From positions 1 through 39,454 of the forward strand of contig JACQBK010000019.1 in NCBI GenBank assembly GCA_016194505.1: a DNA stretch of 39,454 nt. Direction: 5' to 3'. The position numbers were made by a program, and so were the translations under genes. The stretch comes from Ignavibacteriales bacterium. Its GTDB lineage: Bacteria; Bacteroidota; Ignavibacteria; UBA10030. Below, piece after piece: positions 31,568 through 39,454 of the stretch (position 1 is the first letter of the stretch; each line of letters starts with the position of its first letter). The notes below the pieces were generated by a model. It worked only from the letters and a program-made list of their open reading frames with translations. It was not told the origin of the DNA and made no database searches.

Positions 31568-32260
31568 ATGATAGCGTCATTTCAGCTCTTCGGCGTTGTC
31601 CATCTCCTCATCCTTACAGCTATCCCCTTGATAGCAGGAGCGCTTGTATGGCTTGCACGGCATAATGAAAAGACGACGCTTCAGATTCGGTTAAGTTTAG
31701 GAATTCTGATTGCCCTCAATGAATTGATTTGGTATGGCTATGTCCTTCGACAGGGCTGGGTCTCGTTTCCGTACGGGTTGCCGCTCAACCTTTGCGATGT
31801 CGCCTTGTGGCTTACGGTGGTAGCAGCGTTAACGTTGAAGCCTGCAATTTTTGAGCTTGCATATTTTTGGGGTCTTGCCGGGTCGGGTATGGCGATTCTC
31901 ACCCCCGACCTCGGTGCTTCGCTCCCTTCGTACCCCGCCATTCAATTTTTCACCGCTCACAGCGGAGTAATAATTGCGGTGTTGTACATAACGTGGAGAA
32001 GGTTGGCGAAACCGAGAACCGGCTCTTGGCTGCGAGCGTTTGCTTTCCTGAATTTTTACGCCGCAGTAATTGCCGTATTTAATGCTGTCTTCAAAACCAA
32101 TTACTTCTATCTCTGCGAAAAACCGGCAAGCGCATCTTTGCTGGATTATATGGGACCGTGGCCTGTGTATGTCATCATTGGAGAAGTTCTTGCGCTCGGA
32201 ATTTTTGTGCTGTTGTATCTTCCCTTTCGGAAAGCGACCCCACAACACGAACCAAAATAA
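31568..32260 (+). CDS. YwaF/TIGR02206-type integral membrane protein
   Basis: Taking the ATG at 31568 gives 230 residues and the family's usual beginning (FQLFGVVHLLILTAIPL, matching the FS..HL pattern of YwaF). A GTG at 31364 would add 68 residues with another hydrophobic stretch, and cannot be ruled out. Six or seven transmembrane helices alternate, with the conserved LPLNLCDVALWL segment and a FTAHSGVIIAVLYITW helix carrying a His. The function of this family is unknown. A hairpin terminator follows the stop codon. Confidence 0.78.
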   Translation: MIASFQLFGVVHLLILTAIPLIAGALVWLARHNEKTTLQIRLSLGILIALNELIWYGYVLRQGWVSFPYGLPLNLCDVALWLTVVAALTLKPAIFELAYFWGLAGSGMAILTPDLGASLPSYPAIQFFTAHSGVIIAVLYITWRRLAKPRTGSWLRAFAFLNFYAAVIAVFNAVFKTNYFYLCEKPASASLLDYMGPWPVYVIIGEVLALGIFVLLYLPFRKATPQHEPK

Positions 32261-32262
32261 AA

Positions 32263-32288
32263 AAGGGCGCACATCGCTGAACGCCCTT
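32263..32288 (+). terminator. Stem-loop after the YwaF-like gene
   Basis: AAGGGCG (32263-32269) pairs with CGCCCTT (32282-32288) just after the TAA. A T-containing but not uniform tail follows. It lies between convergent genes. Confidence 0.55.
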
Positions 32289-32299
32289 GTTAATATATC

Positions 32300-32381
32300 A
32301 ACCTTCCGAAGGTGAAACTTGTCCGCCTTTGGCGGAAATGCCGCTGTACGGCATCCCGTACATCGGGACCTTCGGAAGGTT
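32300..32381. repeat. Composite nested palindrome, copy 2, with extra inserted hairpins
   Basis: Outer arms AACCTTCCGA (32300-32309) and TCGGAAGGTT (32372-32381) and the first inner hairpin TCCGCC-ttt-GGCGGA (32322-32336) match the unit at 16286-16337. Two more hairpins, TGCCG/CGGCA (32339-32353) and TCCCG-tacat-CGGGA (32354-32368), have been added inside the loop. The same added pair occurs at 38190-38219. Confidence 0.82.
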
Positions 32382-32403
32382 AGCATTTGATACTTATTAC
32401 CGC

Positions 32404-33726
32404 TTACTGCCCGCTAAGCTGTCTGTACTTCTCCTTATATTTCTCATACAAATGCTTGTGCTTATCACGCAGGTCAATTTTCTTGCCCTGAATAAACTCT
32501 TGCTCCACGTTGGTTGCAATCTCTAACGGGTCGCCGTTTGTTATAATCAGCGTCGCATCCTTGCCGACTTCCAGCGAGCCGACTTTATCCGCAATGCCGA
32601 GTATTTGAGCGGGATACAACGTAACGGATTTCAGCGCTTCGTCCTTCGGTAAACCGTACGCGGCGGCGTTAGCAGCATGATGTGGAACATTACGCGAGTT
32701 TGAGCCGCCCCCATCCCCTGTTATACAGAACCGAACGCCCGCGTCGAATAATTTCTTGGGAAGTGAAAAAATTACGTCGTACTCTTCCCAGCGCCGTCCC
32801 GCGTTTTGAACGTCCGTAATAATCACGGGGATGTTTTTTGTCTTGAGCTGATCGGCAACTCTTATTGACTCCCTGCCTCCGGCGATAACAAGCTTTACAC
32901 CTTCTTGCTCAGCCCAGGTGATCGCCGCCTGGATTTGGCTTAATTCGTTCGCGTTCACCACAACGGGAGTCTTACCCTGCAACACGGGAATCATTGCCTC
33001 CCAGCGCGGATCGGTGTCGTGGTTGGGAACACCCTTTTGTCCTTTGGCTTGCTTCGCGACCATATAGGCGCGTGCGCTCGCAAAGGCATCCCGCAGTGCC
33101 TTTAATTGCGTATCGCGTTGTTTCTGCCAATCTTCTTTGGTCTGTTGGAAAAACGGCGACGGCGCATAGACCATGCTTGGCCAGTTGACGATCAAACCGA
33201 TTCCGCCTTTCAACGTCAGGTCTTCCCATGTCCAACCGTCCATCATTATTGCCGCAGAGAGGCCGGAAATAAGTCCACCGCTTGGCCTGACACCAACGAC
33301 GGTAATTCCACCTGAGCGTGCAACGGGGATGTGCTCGGTTTCCGGGTTAATGGAAACTTCTGCGCGTACATTCGGATTGATTTGACCTACTTCCGCAACG
33401 TCAACGGTTCCCGGCGCACCGAGACCAATTTCAACTAATCCAAGAGAGTTATATGCGTCAATCAGCCCCGGGTACACATGTTTACCGCGAAGATTAATTT
33501 GTTCGGCATTCGCAGGAATGGAAACATTTGTTCCTACCGCGGTGATTTTTCCCTTATCGAAAACGATCGTTCCGTTTTCAATAATGGAGCCGCTTACCGT
33601 ATGAATAGTTGCTTCAATAAGAGCGATCGGCTTTATTTGTTTCGGCGCCGGATTGGGATCGGAGGCTAAGACTACATTCCATACCAGCACACTTACGAGA
33701 ACGAGAACCATATTAGTTCGTTTCAT
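32404..33726 (-). CDS. Amidohydrolase-superfamily protein lacking the HxH metal motif
   Basis: From the ATG at 33726 this is a 440-residue exported protein (signal peptide MKRTNMVLVLVSVLVWNVVLAS). The composite beta sandwich and barrel are recognisable: TVSGSIIENGTIVFDKGKITAVG, then HVYPGLIDA. The usual HxH is replaced by Y92-N-S94. Other late ligands are partly replaced too (FCITGDGGGSNS). The C-terminal LGIADKVGSLEVGKDATLIITNGDPLE is the family closing signature. It overlaps the end of the 1033-residue amidohydrolase gene by 14 bases, so the two are translationally coupled. Likely a pseudo-enzyme or partner subunit, in periplasm or envelope. Confidence 0.85.
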   Translation of the reverse strand: MKRTNMVLVLVSVLVWNVVLASDPNPAPKQIKPIALIEATIHTVSGSIIENGTIVFDKGKITAVGTNVSIPANAEQINLRGKHVYPGLIDAYNSLGLVEIGLGAPGTVDVAEVGQINPNVRAEVSINPETEHIPVARSGGITVVGVRPSGGLISGLSAAIMMDGWTWEDLTLKGGIGLIVNWPSMVYAPSPFFQQTKEDWQKQRDTQLKALRDAFASARAYMVAKQAKGQKGVPNHDTDPRWEAMIPVLQGKTPVVVNANELSQIQAAITWAEQEGVKLVIAGGRESIRVADQLKTKNIPVIITDVQNAGRRWEEYDVIFSLPKKLFDAGVRFCITGDGGGSNSRNVPHHAANAAAYGLPKDEALKSVTLYPAQILGIADKVGSLEVGKDATLIITNGDPLEIATNVEQEFIQGKKIDLRDKHKHLYEKYKEKYRQLSGQ

Positions 33727-36700
33727 GTTCGACTCCTTCCATGCACGTATGCAATACTGTTTCATTGGGACGGCGACCTCTTCCGGGCATTCCTGCCGGT
33801 GGAGTGGACGTAGGTTTCTTGCTGGTCATCGCCTTTTGAATTAACGTTGCCCGTTCCTTCTGAATCTCCGCTCGCATGTGTGCATCTTCTTGCAGGTCAA
33901 AATATTTTCTGCCGTCAACCCACGTCTGCTCGCACTTGGAATAACCCGAAAGCGGGTTGCCGCTCCAGAGAACAAAGTCCGCATCCTTGCCGACTTCCAG
34001 TGAGCCGACCTTGTCGTCAATTTTCAATTGCTTCGCGGGGTTGATAGTGATAAATTTCAGCGCTTCTTCCTCGGAAAGACCAAACTTGACCGCCTTGGAG
34101 GCTTCCCAGTTCAGGCGTGATGCAAGCTGAGCATTGTCGGAATTATAAGAGACAAGAACGCCCTGGCTGTGCATCAACGGACCGTTGCCGATAATGGCAT
34201 CATACGCTTCTAACTTAAATCCCCACCAATCGCTGAACGATGATGCGCCCGCTCCGTGTTTCGCGATGGCATCGGCGACTTTATAGCCTTCGAGAACGTG
34301 TTGGAATGACGTAATCTTAATCCCAAAATCTTCCGCAACGCGGATGAGCATGAGAATTTCATCTTGTCGGTAGCAGTGCGCGTGTATCAACCTCTTGCCG
34401 TGAAGCATTTCCACTATGGCATCAAGCTCTAAATCCCGCCGGGGTGGAATTTGTGTTTTGTCTTTCTCCCACTCTTTCCATTCTCGCTCGTATTCAAGCC
34501 CGGCTTGAAATCGGTCGCGAATAATTTGCTCCACGCCCATGCGGGTTTGCGGGTAGCGCGTTGATGGTTGACCGCCGGGCCGGAAGTGGCTTTGCTTGAC
34601 GTTTTCACCGAGCGCAAACTTTACGCCCGGAGGCGCGCCGGCAAGCAACATCTCGTCAGCGAGAACGCCCCAACGCCACTTTACAACGGCATTCTGTCCG
34701 CCAATGGGGTTTGCGGAGCCGTGCAAAATATTTGCCATCGTTGTTCCGCCTGCAAGCTGGCGATAAATCCAAATGTCGTTCGGGTCTATCACATCTTCGA
34801 TGCGAACCTCGGGTGTAATCGCCTGCCCACCTTCGTTCACAGAACCGGAAACTGCCGTATGCGAGTGCGCATCAATGAGGCCGGGAGTAATATGCTTGCC
34901 GGAGGCATCTACTATAACAGCGCCCTGCGGGGCGGTAAGATTTTTACCAACTTGAATGATTTTCCCTTTTGTAATCAACAAATCTGCGCCTTCGAGCTTG
35001 CCTTGTTTCCCTTGAGTCCAGATCGTCGCGTTTTTCACAAGAATATTTTGCGGCTGATCGGGTTGTTGTGCGCGACCGTACTCACCGGAAGGATACACAT
35101 CCGGGAATGACGCCATTTCGGGCTTCTTCGGCTTCGACGTGTCCGCTTCGGCTTTTGCAGGTTCTTTACGGGTCGCTTTCCATGAAAGCGAAGTGCCGTT
35201 GGGCAACTCACCAATGCCGTACATTTCTTTTTCACCAACCGTGCCGGATAAACGGATTGTGCCGGGTGTCCCAATCGAATCACCGCTCAGTGTCATGCTG
35301 ATTCGTCCCGCTGAATACGTTACCGTAGCAAGCTTCAATTCTTTTCCTTGAAAAGTTATAGAGCCTGTTGGCTTTTCATCTTCTCCTTTAAGCGTGAACG
35401 TTGCGGGCACACTTCGCATGCCGCTGCTGAGGAACTCCCACACACCGCGGGAATCGGTAACCGGAGGCGTTTTTACTTCGTATTGCTTTCCGTCAACCCA
35501 TACTTCTCGAATTTTCGTCTTCTCGCCAAAGAGGTCACCGTCCGTAACAACGATGTTGGCAACTTTGCCGGCTTCCAATGTGCCATACTGTTTATCCACG
35601 CCAAGCCATTTTGCGGGAATGGACGTTACCGCTGCCAGCGCCGCATCAGCATTCAAGCCGCGCTCGATAGCTTTGCGCACTTGAGCGAGAAATGTTCCCA
35701 CGTCTTTGAGCTTCGCTGAGGTTAATGTAAATGGAACACCGGCTTTTTCCAGCCGTCCCGGATTGCCCGGCGCGGCATCCCAATGCTGTAGCTCTTCAAG
35801 CGTTAGGTTCATCGTCTCTTCGGGAGAATCAACCAACGGGGTCTCCGGAAAATTCAGCGGAAGAATAATCGGAACTTTTGTCGCTTTAATCGCATCCAAT
35901 CGCCGATACTCATTACCGCTTCCTCGAATCCATAAGTTTAACGAAAACTCCTTGCCGATTTTTGCTGCGCGGAGAAAATTCAACTCATCCGAAGCATCAA
36001 TAACGACGGATTGTTTTTCTTGAAGAGCCTGAACCAATGCAGCAAGTGCAGCGTTTGTCTCGGGACGTTTTTGCCCTGCGGATTTCTTCGCATATGCGTC
36101 TTGCGCTTTGCGATACCAATCCGCATCAAGAAATGTTTGGCGGATAAGCGCAATCGTTCCCATGAGGGAGTTCGGATAACCGCTTAAAAAATTTCCCGTT
36201 TGCTCTAAACTGATAAATTGACCAGCCTTTGGCTTCACAATTAAATCGGTTGCAGAGCCGTCACCAAGCGTTACTAAGGCGCTTGACCCGCGGAAGATGC
36301 CGCGCTGTGGCGTGGCAACAGCGAGAGCAAACCCTTGAGAGCGAAGTTTTTCCGCCGCCTTAGGATCCGCAACGAATTCCTCTGCGGCTTGTACTTCGGC
36401 GAACACTTTTGCGTTCCAATGTGCCGCTCCCTTGGGCTTCTCCGGCTGGGATGGAGCAGAGGCAAATGAAAACGGCGAGCCGCCTTGAGGCGCCGGCGGC
36501 TTCGGCATGCCTATATCGGATGAAAGATCGATCAATCCTGCGTAAAGCGTCAGACCTTTCGTATCCCACACACGTGCGTCAGCAGGCGGAGTAACCTTGT
36601 CTCCCACTGCTTCAATGACGCCGTTGCGCACAACGAGCGTTCCGCCGACAATTACTTTGCCGGGCGCGACTACTATGCGCGCGTTCGTAAACGCATGAAC

Positions 36701-36814
36701 TGCGGGAGTGTTATCCCTTAAGCCGACTGTCGGGGCTGTTTGCGCAAACACAAACGCAACCCCCGTTGTGAGTACAAGGAAAAGAGTACACCAGCGTACA
36801 ATTATAACGGGCAT
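33713..36814 (-). CDS. Tandem amidohydrolase protein (inactive N-half, active C-half)
   Basis: From the ATG at 36814 (GGAGG four bases upstream) the protein has 1033 residues and a signal peptide. The N-terminal half (~40-470) is an amidohydrolase domain with G93-L-I-D-L-S-S where HxH should be, so it probably binds no metal. A beta domain (~480-590) separates it from the C-terminal half (~610-1020). That half has GLIDAH650-S-H652 and the later LIHAHCYRQDE and FQHVLEG histidines expected of an imidazolonepropionase-like hydrolase, ending DKVGSLEVGKDADFVLW. The substrate is unknown; peptides or cyclic amides are typical. It is the first gene of a two-gene operon with the preceding entry. Confidence 0.9.
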   Translation of the reverse strand: MPVIIVRWCTLFLVLTTGVAFVFAQTAPTVGLRDNTPAVHAFTNARIVVAPGKVIVGGTLVVRNGVIEAVGDKVTPPADARVWDTKGLTLYAGLIDLSSDIGMPKPPAPQGGSPFSFASAPSQPEKPKGAAHWNAKVFAEVQAAEEFVADPKAAEKLRSQGFALAVATPQRGIFRGSSALVTLGDGSATDLIVKPKAGQFISLEQTGNFLSGYPNSLMGTIALIRQTFLDADWYRKAQDAYAKKSAGQKRPETNAALAALVQALQEKQSVVIDASDELNFLRAAKIGKEFSLNLWIRGSGNEYRRLDAIKATKVPIILPLNFPETPLVDSPEETMNLTLEELQHWDAAPGNPGRLEKAGVPFTLTSAKLKDVGTFLAQVRKAIERGLNADAALAAVTSIPAKWLGVDKQYGTLEAGKVANIVVTDGDLFGEKTKIREVWVDGKQYEVKTPPVTDSRGVWEFLSSGMRSVPATFTLKGEDEKPTGSITFQGKELKLATVTYSAGRISMTLSGDSIGTPGTIRLSGTVGEKEMYGIGELPNGTSLSWKATRKEPAKAEADTSKPKKPEMASFPDVYPSGEYGRAQQPDQPQNILVKNATIWTQGKQGKLEGADLLITKGKIIQVGKNLTAPQGAVIVDASGKHITPGLIDAHSHTAVSGSVNEGGQAITPEVRIEDVIDPNDIWIYRQLAGGTTMANILHGSANPIGGQNAVVKWRWGVLADEMLLAGAPPGVKFALGENVKQSHFRPGGQPSTRYPQTRMGVEQIIRDRFQAGLEYEREWKEWEKDKTQIPPRRDLELDAIVEMLHGKRLIHAHCYRQDEILMLIRVAEDFGIKITSFQHVLEGYKVADAIAKHGAGASSFSDWWGFKLEAYDAIIGNGPLMHSQGVLVSYNSDNAQLASRLNWEASKAVKFGLSEEEALKFITINPAKQLKIDDKVGSLEVGKDADFVLWSGNPLSGYSKCEQTWVDGRKYFDLQEDAHMRAEIQKERATLIQKAMTSKKPTSTPPAGMPGRGRRPNETVLHTCMEGVEHETN

Positions 36815-36863
36815 AAATCCTCCAAACAAGTGGATGAGTTAATGAATGAAGTGATGAATTGTA

Positions 36864-37273
36864 TTATCTGTTTTTTACGGGAATGACAAGTTTCAAACCA
36901 GACCAGACTTCGTCAACGGCGCATACTTTCACGTCAACTAAACCGTTTTCAATGCAATTTCTCGTATGACATTTTCTGTAATATCGCACGGAATCTTCGA
37001 TGCTTTCTTGGGCCAGGAAATCCAGATCATGCCGTTCGGCTCAATCTCGTTCCGCAAGCTTACAATGTCTCGTTGCAATGTTTTAGTTTCTTTGGTAAAG
37101 TAATGAATAAAATCTTTTTTCGTTTTCGCGTTGTTGATGTGCTTAATGGTAAGCGGCAGGTCGGAGAAGAGGTCAAAATAATGGCCGGGCTGATTAACGA
37201 GCTTAATTTTGGAGTGTTCTTTGATGCCTAATTTTTTGGCGAGGGGCGTCCTTGAATAACCAAATGTTTTCAT
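36864..37273 (-). pseudogene. DUF3052 family gene with a one-base frameshift
   Basis: The frame from 37273 encodes 111 residues with the DUF3052 pattern MKTFGYSRTPLAKKLGIKEHSKIKLV ... WISWPKKASKIPCDITENVIREIAL, then stops at 36938. In the next frame the sequence continues without interruption as ENGLVDVKVCAVDEVWSGLK and LVIPVKNR, stop at 36864. The joint falls in a run of four A on the minus strand (36946-36949); one more A would restore a 136-residue protein of normal family length. It may be a genuine mutation, a homopolymer sequencing error, or slippery decoding; the first two are more likely. Confidence 0.85.
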
Positions 37274-37403
37274 GCTATTTTTTGTCTGTCTGCCGATGTT
37301 GAACCGGAAAGTAATCCCTCGTGGTGGAATAACGCAAAGGAATTCAACGTCAATACGTTAATAAACGAAACAATGGTGGAAAAGTTTCTGCAAGAAGAGG
37401 CTC

Positions 37404-38057
37404 TTACGCGCGTTTATAGACCAACACCTGCCATGCCATGGTGGAGTTTTCGTAGATAAGATTGAATCCTTGGGCTGCAATGTTTGAGCGCATTTGTTGC
37501 CAGTCGTGCCAGAAGGGGATAAATTTCCAGCGGAACAGCTTTCCCAGACTAATTTGCAATTTAAAGAACGCTTCCATCATAAAATTCTCTTTGGGGTGAG
37601 AAAGCGCGTAAATTGTTTTCGTTTTAGCTGTGGATGTTTGTACTAACGAATCGAGGTCTTCGTAACAACAAACGACCTTATCGAGCATTGTGATATCGCT
37701 TTCATGAAGAGAATCTGCAAGCTGGACAAAATCTCCCAAGACGTATTGGGTCTTCTCCTGCACGCCAAGCTCCGACGAGAATTTTTTCGCCTGGTCAATC
37801 ATTCCCTCGGAAATATCAATTCCCACGGATTGCGCCGCACCTTCTTTCAGCAACGTGAGATGCAGTGAGCCGACACCGCAACCGATGTCTATGATGTTCT
37901 TCCCCTGAATAGACTCGCGTTTAACCCCTTCGAGCAAATAGCGTTGAACCTTCTCAAGCCCCTTTTTGCGAAACTGTTTCGCATAGCGTTTTGAAAATCG
38001 CGAAAAAAAAGCGTTGGTGCCACGAGTGGAAGCGTTAGATTCACAACAGCATGCCAT
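37404..38057 (-). CDS. SAM-dependent class I methyltransferase
   Basis: The 217-residue protein has motif I IIDIGCGVGSLHLTLLKEGA (about 61-80), a following acidic strand end in VGIDISEGMI, and motif II-like QYVLGDFVQLAD. The DKVVCCYEDLDSLVQ segment is at the post-II position. The N-terminus has three Cys (MACCCESNAS), a possible metal or lipid site. The substrate is not evident; the pattern is close to the general methyltransferase-11/25 type. Transcribed alone, with a weak AGAGA before the ATG. Confidence 0.85.
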   Translation of the reverse strand: MACCCESNASTRGTNAFFSRFSKRYAKQFRKKGLEKVQRYLLEGVKRESIQGKNIIDIGCGVGSLHLTLLKEGAAQSVGIDISEGMIDQAKKFSSELGVQEKTQYVLGDFVQLADSLHESDITMLDKVVCCYEDLDSLVQTSTAKTKTIYALSHPKENFMMEAFFKLQISLGKLFRWKFIPFWHDWQQMRSNIAAQGFNLIYENSTMAWQVLVYKRA

Positions 38058-38152
38058 AGATTTCTCTTAAACTTTATTAGAAGCTATCTCAAAAACAATA
38101 AACTGAAAACACTTTAACGGGTTAAAACCCAATATTTGTATTTGCCATTTGT

Positions 38153-38174
38153 ACCACGTCCTGAAGGACGTGGT
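38153..38174. repeat. Palindrome ACCACGTCCT-ga-AGGACGTGGT
   Basis: Perfect 10-bp arms with a 2-base centre, 5 bases before a composite nested palindrome. Confidence 0.78.
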
Positions 38175-38179
38175 TATAA

Positions 38180-38229
38180 CCCCGACCTTTGCCGTTTTTC
38201 GGCATCCCGTACAACGGGACAGGTCGGGG
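38180..38229. repeat. Three-way-junction palindrome with TGCCG and TCCCGT hairpins
   Basis: Outer arms CCCCGACCT (38180-38188) and AGGTCGGGG (38221-38229). Inside are TGCCG-ttttt-CGGCA (38190-38204) and TCCCGT-aca-ACGGGA (38205-38219), the same two inner modules, in the same order, as at 32339-32368. Confidence 0.82.
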
Positions 38230-38246
38230 AACCCCTACAAATAGTA

Positions 38247-38309
38247 AGGGCTTTTCCGCCGAAGGCGCCTGCCTGCTGCAGGCAGGGATGCGCCTTTGGC
38301 GCAAGCCCT
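38247..38309. repeat. Triple-nested palindrome with CCTGCCTGC core
   Basis: AGGGCTT (38247-38253) / AAGCCCT (38303-38309) encloses GCCGAAGGCGC (38258-38268) / GCGCCTTTGGC (38290-38300), with one mismatch, which in turn encloses CCTGCCTGC-t-GCAGGCAGG (38268-38286). Confidence 0.8.
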
Positions 38310-38474
38310 GAGTGCGTGGCATCGAGGGTTTTTGAGATAGCTCCTATGTTGAATATATCAAAAAAGGTCAAAAACTCAAACAAAATCGTGGCAGAAAGGA
38401 TTTTTTCCCGCGGTAAGCTGACCGTCGCTTCTTAGGCGATGGTCAACTGCCTGAGAGAATGAGTCGACAAAACC

Positions 38475-39454
38475 CTATGTATAAACAATGCATCCCCGTT
38501 GCTCAAGCATTCCAAGCCATGATGGATGCGTAGATAGCTGGTTCCATCTGATATCCAATTTCTCCAGTTTTTCTAGGGTTGCCAGACTTGCGGGAAGAGA
38601 GGTCAATTGATTTGCCCGAAGATCTAAAAATCTGAGGTTCTTCAAATTTGCGATTGTATCCAGAAGTGAAGTCAAGTTATTGAATCTCACATTGAGTTCG
38701 GTAAGTTGAGTTAGACTTCCGATAGATTCAGGAAGCGAAACAATCTGATTATTTTGTAAATCGAGTTTGGAAAGTCTTGTTAAACTGCCTATAGTCGTCG
38801 GCAGAGCGGTAAGCTTATTGTTCATTAGATATAGTTCTCTTAGATTACTCAACCGGCTCAACGATGTTGGGAGCTTTGTCAGAAGATTATTATAAAGCCG
38901 CAGTTCAACAAGACTATCAAGCTCTCCAATCCATTCAGGTAATGAAGTGAGCTGATTGTCCGTAACATTCAAATAAAGAAGTTTTTTCAAGCGTCGAAAA
39001 GATGAGGGCAAATCCGTCAACCGATTGTTGCTCAGATAAAGAAATATAAGGTTAAGAAGTCCGCCAAAAGACTGGGGAAGAAGTGTAAGCTCGTTATGAC
39101 CTAAATCCAGCATCTGAAGATTGATCAATTTCCCGATTTCTTCAGAAATAGAAGAAAAATGATTCTCGGCCAAATTTAACGTCGCAAGGTTTGTGAAACG
39201 CCAAACCGAATCGGGCAGGACCGCTAATTCATTATTGTAGAGACTCAGAACCTTTAGACCGGTAAGGTTACTAATATTAACGGGAAGTGCTTTCAACTGA
39301 CACCCGTCCAAATTAATATTTTCAAGCTTATCTAAGTTGCCCATCGAATCAAACTGGGAAAGTAATTGCTCGCCTCTTAATGGGCTGGTGTGCTGATGGT
39401 TCATCGTGCTCTGAATAATTTGTTGGGTGGCTAACAGACTGCGTGTTACCGTGG
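38475..39454 (-). CDS. Leucine-rich-repeat protein, 5' end beyond the window
   Basis: About 11 leucine-rich repeats of 23 residues are visible, each with the pattern LxxLxxLxLxxNxLxxLPxxI (for example LTQLTELNVRFNNLTSLLDTI). This fits the bacterial, LRRsp- or ROCO-associated type. The first ATG is at 39404, but the frame stays open upstream to the window edge with no stop, so the N-terminus may lie beyond. No signal peptide is visible after the ATG at 39404. Repeats like these bind proteins; the partner is unknown. If more domains such as a ROCO GTPase precede it, they are outside the window. Confidence 0.85.
   Translation of the reverse strand, partial: TVTRSLLATQQIIQSTMNHQHTSPLRGEQLLSQFDSMGNLDKLENINLDGCQLKALPVNISNLTGLKVLSLYNNELAVLPDSVWRFTNLATLNLAENHFSSISEEIGKLINLQMLDLGHNELTLLPQSFGGLLNLIFLYLSNNRLTDLPSSFRRLKKLLYLNVTDNQLTSLPEWIGELDSLVELRLYNNLLTKLPTSLSRLSNLRELYLMNNKLTALPTTIGSLTRLSKLDLQNNQIVSLPESIGSLTQLTELNVRFNNLTSLLDTIANLKNLRFLDLRANQLTSLPASLATLEKLEKLDIRWNQLSTHPSWLGMLEQRGCIVYT

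Larger units (their letters stand above)
38058..38474. other. Gene-free region with nested palindromes
   Basis: This 417-base gap contains no gene I can support. It holds ACCACGTCCT-ga-AGGACGTGGT (38153-38174), the composite elements at 38180-38229 and 38247-38309, and the imperfect hairpin GACCGTCGC/GGCGATGGTC near 38419-38443. Confidence 0.75.

Noticed and set aside
36864-37273. Programmed frameshift in the DUF3052 gene
   Set aside because: A four-A run without a downstream structure is a poor slippery site; a mutation or sequencing error is simpler.
1-39454. Insertion sequences, prophage or tRNA genes
   Set aside because: I found no transposase, integrase, phage structural gene or cloverleaf that I could support; the palindromes are too short and varied to be tRNAs.

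Overview
The window is a bacterial chromosome segment of moderate GC with about 36 protein genes, no RNA genes, no transposase and no CRISPR array. The gene set suggests the Bacteroidota/Chlorobiota (FCB) side of the tree: a fused alpha-beta 2-oxoacid dehydrogenase E1, a TlpA-type thioredoxin with an N-terminal beta-domain, tandem amidohydrolase domains, an Omp85-like barrel ending in Phe, many secreted peptidases, and several genes with no clear Shine-Dalgarno site. This placement is inferred from gene families only; no marker gene is present.

Layout. 1-4.9 kb: a truncated S9 peptidase, a class D beta-lactamase, a secreted amidohydrolase, a PPOX-fold flavin protein and an Asp/Glu racemase. 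4.9-9.0 kb: a TlpA-like protein that shares an operon with the racemase, an AraC regulator and a class V aminotransferase. 9.1-11.6 kb: a visibly AT-rich patch with an OLD-type ATPase/TOPRIM nuclease facing a DNA methyltransferase; the methyltransferase lies between two copies of a 36-bp repeat derived from the end of a DUF423 gene. 11.6-16.2 kb: DUF423, an SDR oxidoreductase, a D-threonine-aldolase/D-serine-dehydratase-like enzyme and the fused E1. 16.6-18.9 kb: three co-directional, membrane-anchored pilin-like proteins. 19.3-21.7 kb: an Xaa-Pro peptidase and a pdxJ gene broken by a 28-bp tandem duplication, with a second diverged pdxJ tail behind it. 21.9-26.1 kb: a bactofilin-like/beta-barrel protein, a DUF4395 membrane protein and an ArsR-MerTP-CopZ-like metal operon without mercuric reductase. 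26.5-27.4 kb: two microcompartment shell genes, one with a Rho-N/SAP-like tail. 27.7-32.3 kb: an M14 peptidase, an ECF sigma/anti-sigma pair, a DinB-like protein and a YwaF-type membrane protein. 32.4-39.4 kb: two translationally coupled amidohydrolase-family genes with three domains (only one keeps the HxH metal motif), a frameshifted DUF3052 gene, a methyltransferase and a leucine-rich-repeat protein running off the edge.

Intergenic regions are crowded with perfect palindromes. Some are simple REP-like units, for example the series at 26113-26486. Others are composite, with hairpins nested inside the loop of a larger hairpin (16286-16337, 24273-24303, 32300-32381, 38180-38229, 38247-38309), and the inner modules recur between sites.

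The observations I would pursue first are the nested-palindrome family, the repeat-bounded methyltransferase beside an OLD nuclease, the orphan shell-protein pair with a possible nucleic-acid-binding tail, the two frameshifted genes (pdxJ, DUF3052), and a hairpin that covers the Shine-Dalgarno of the TlpA-like gene.
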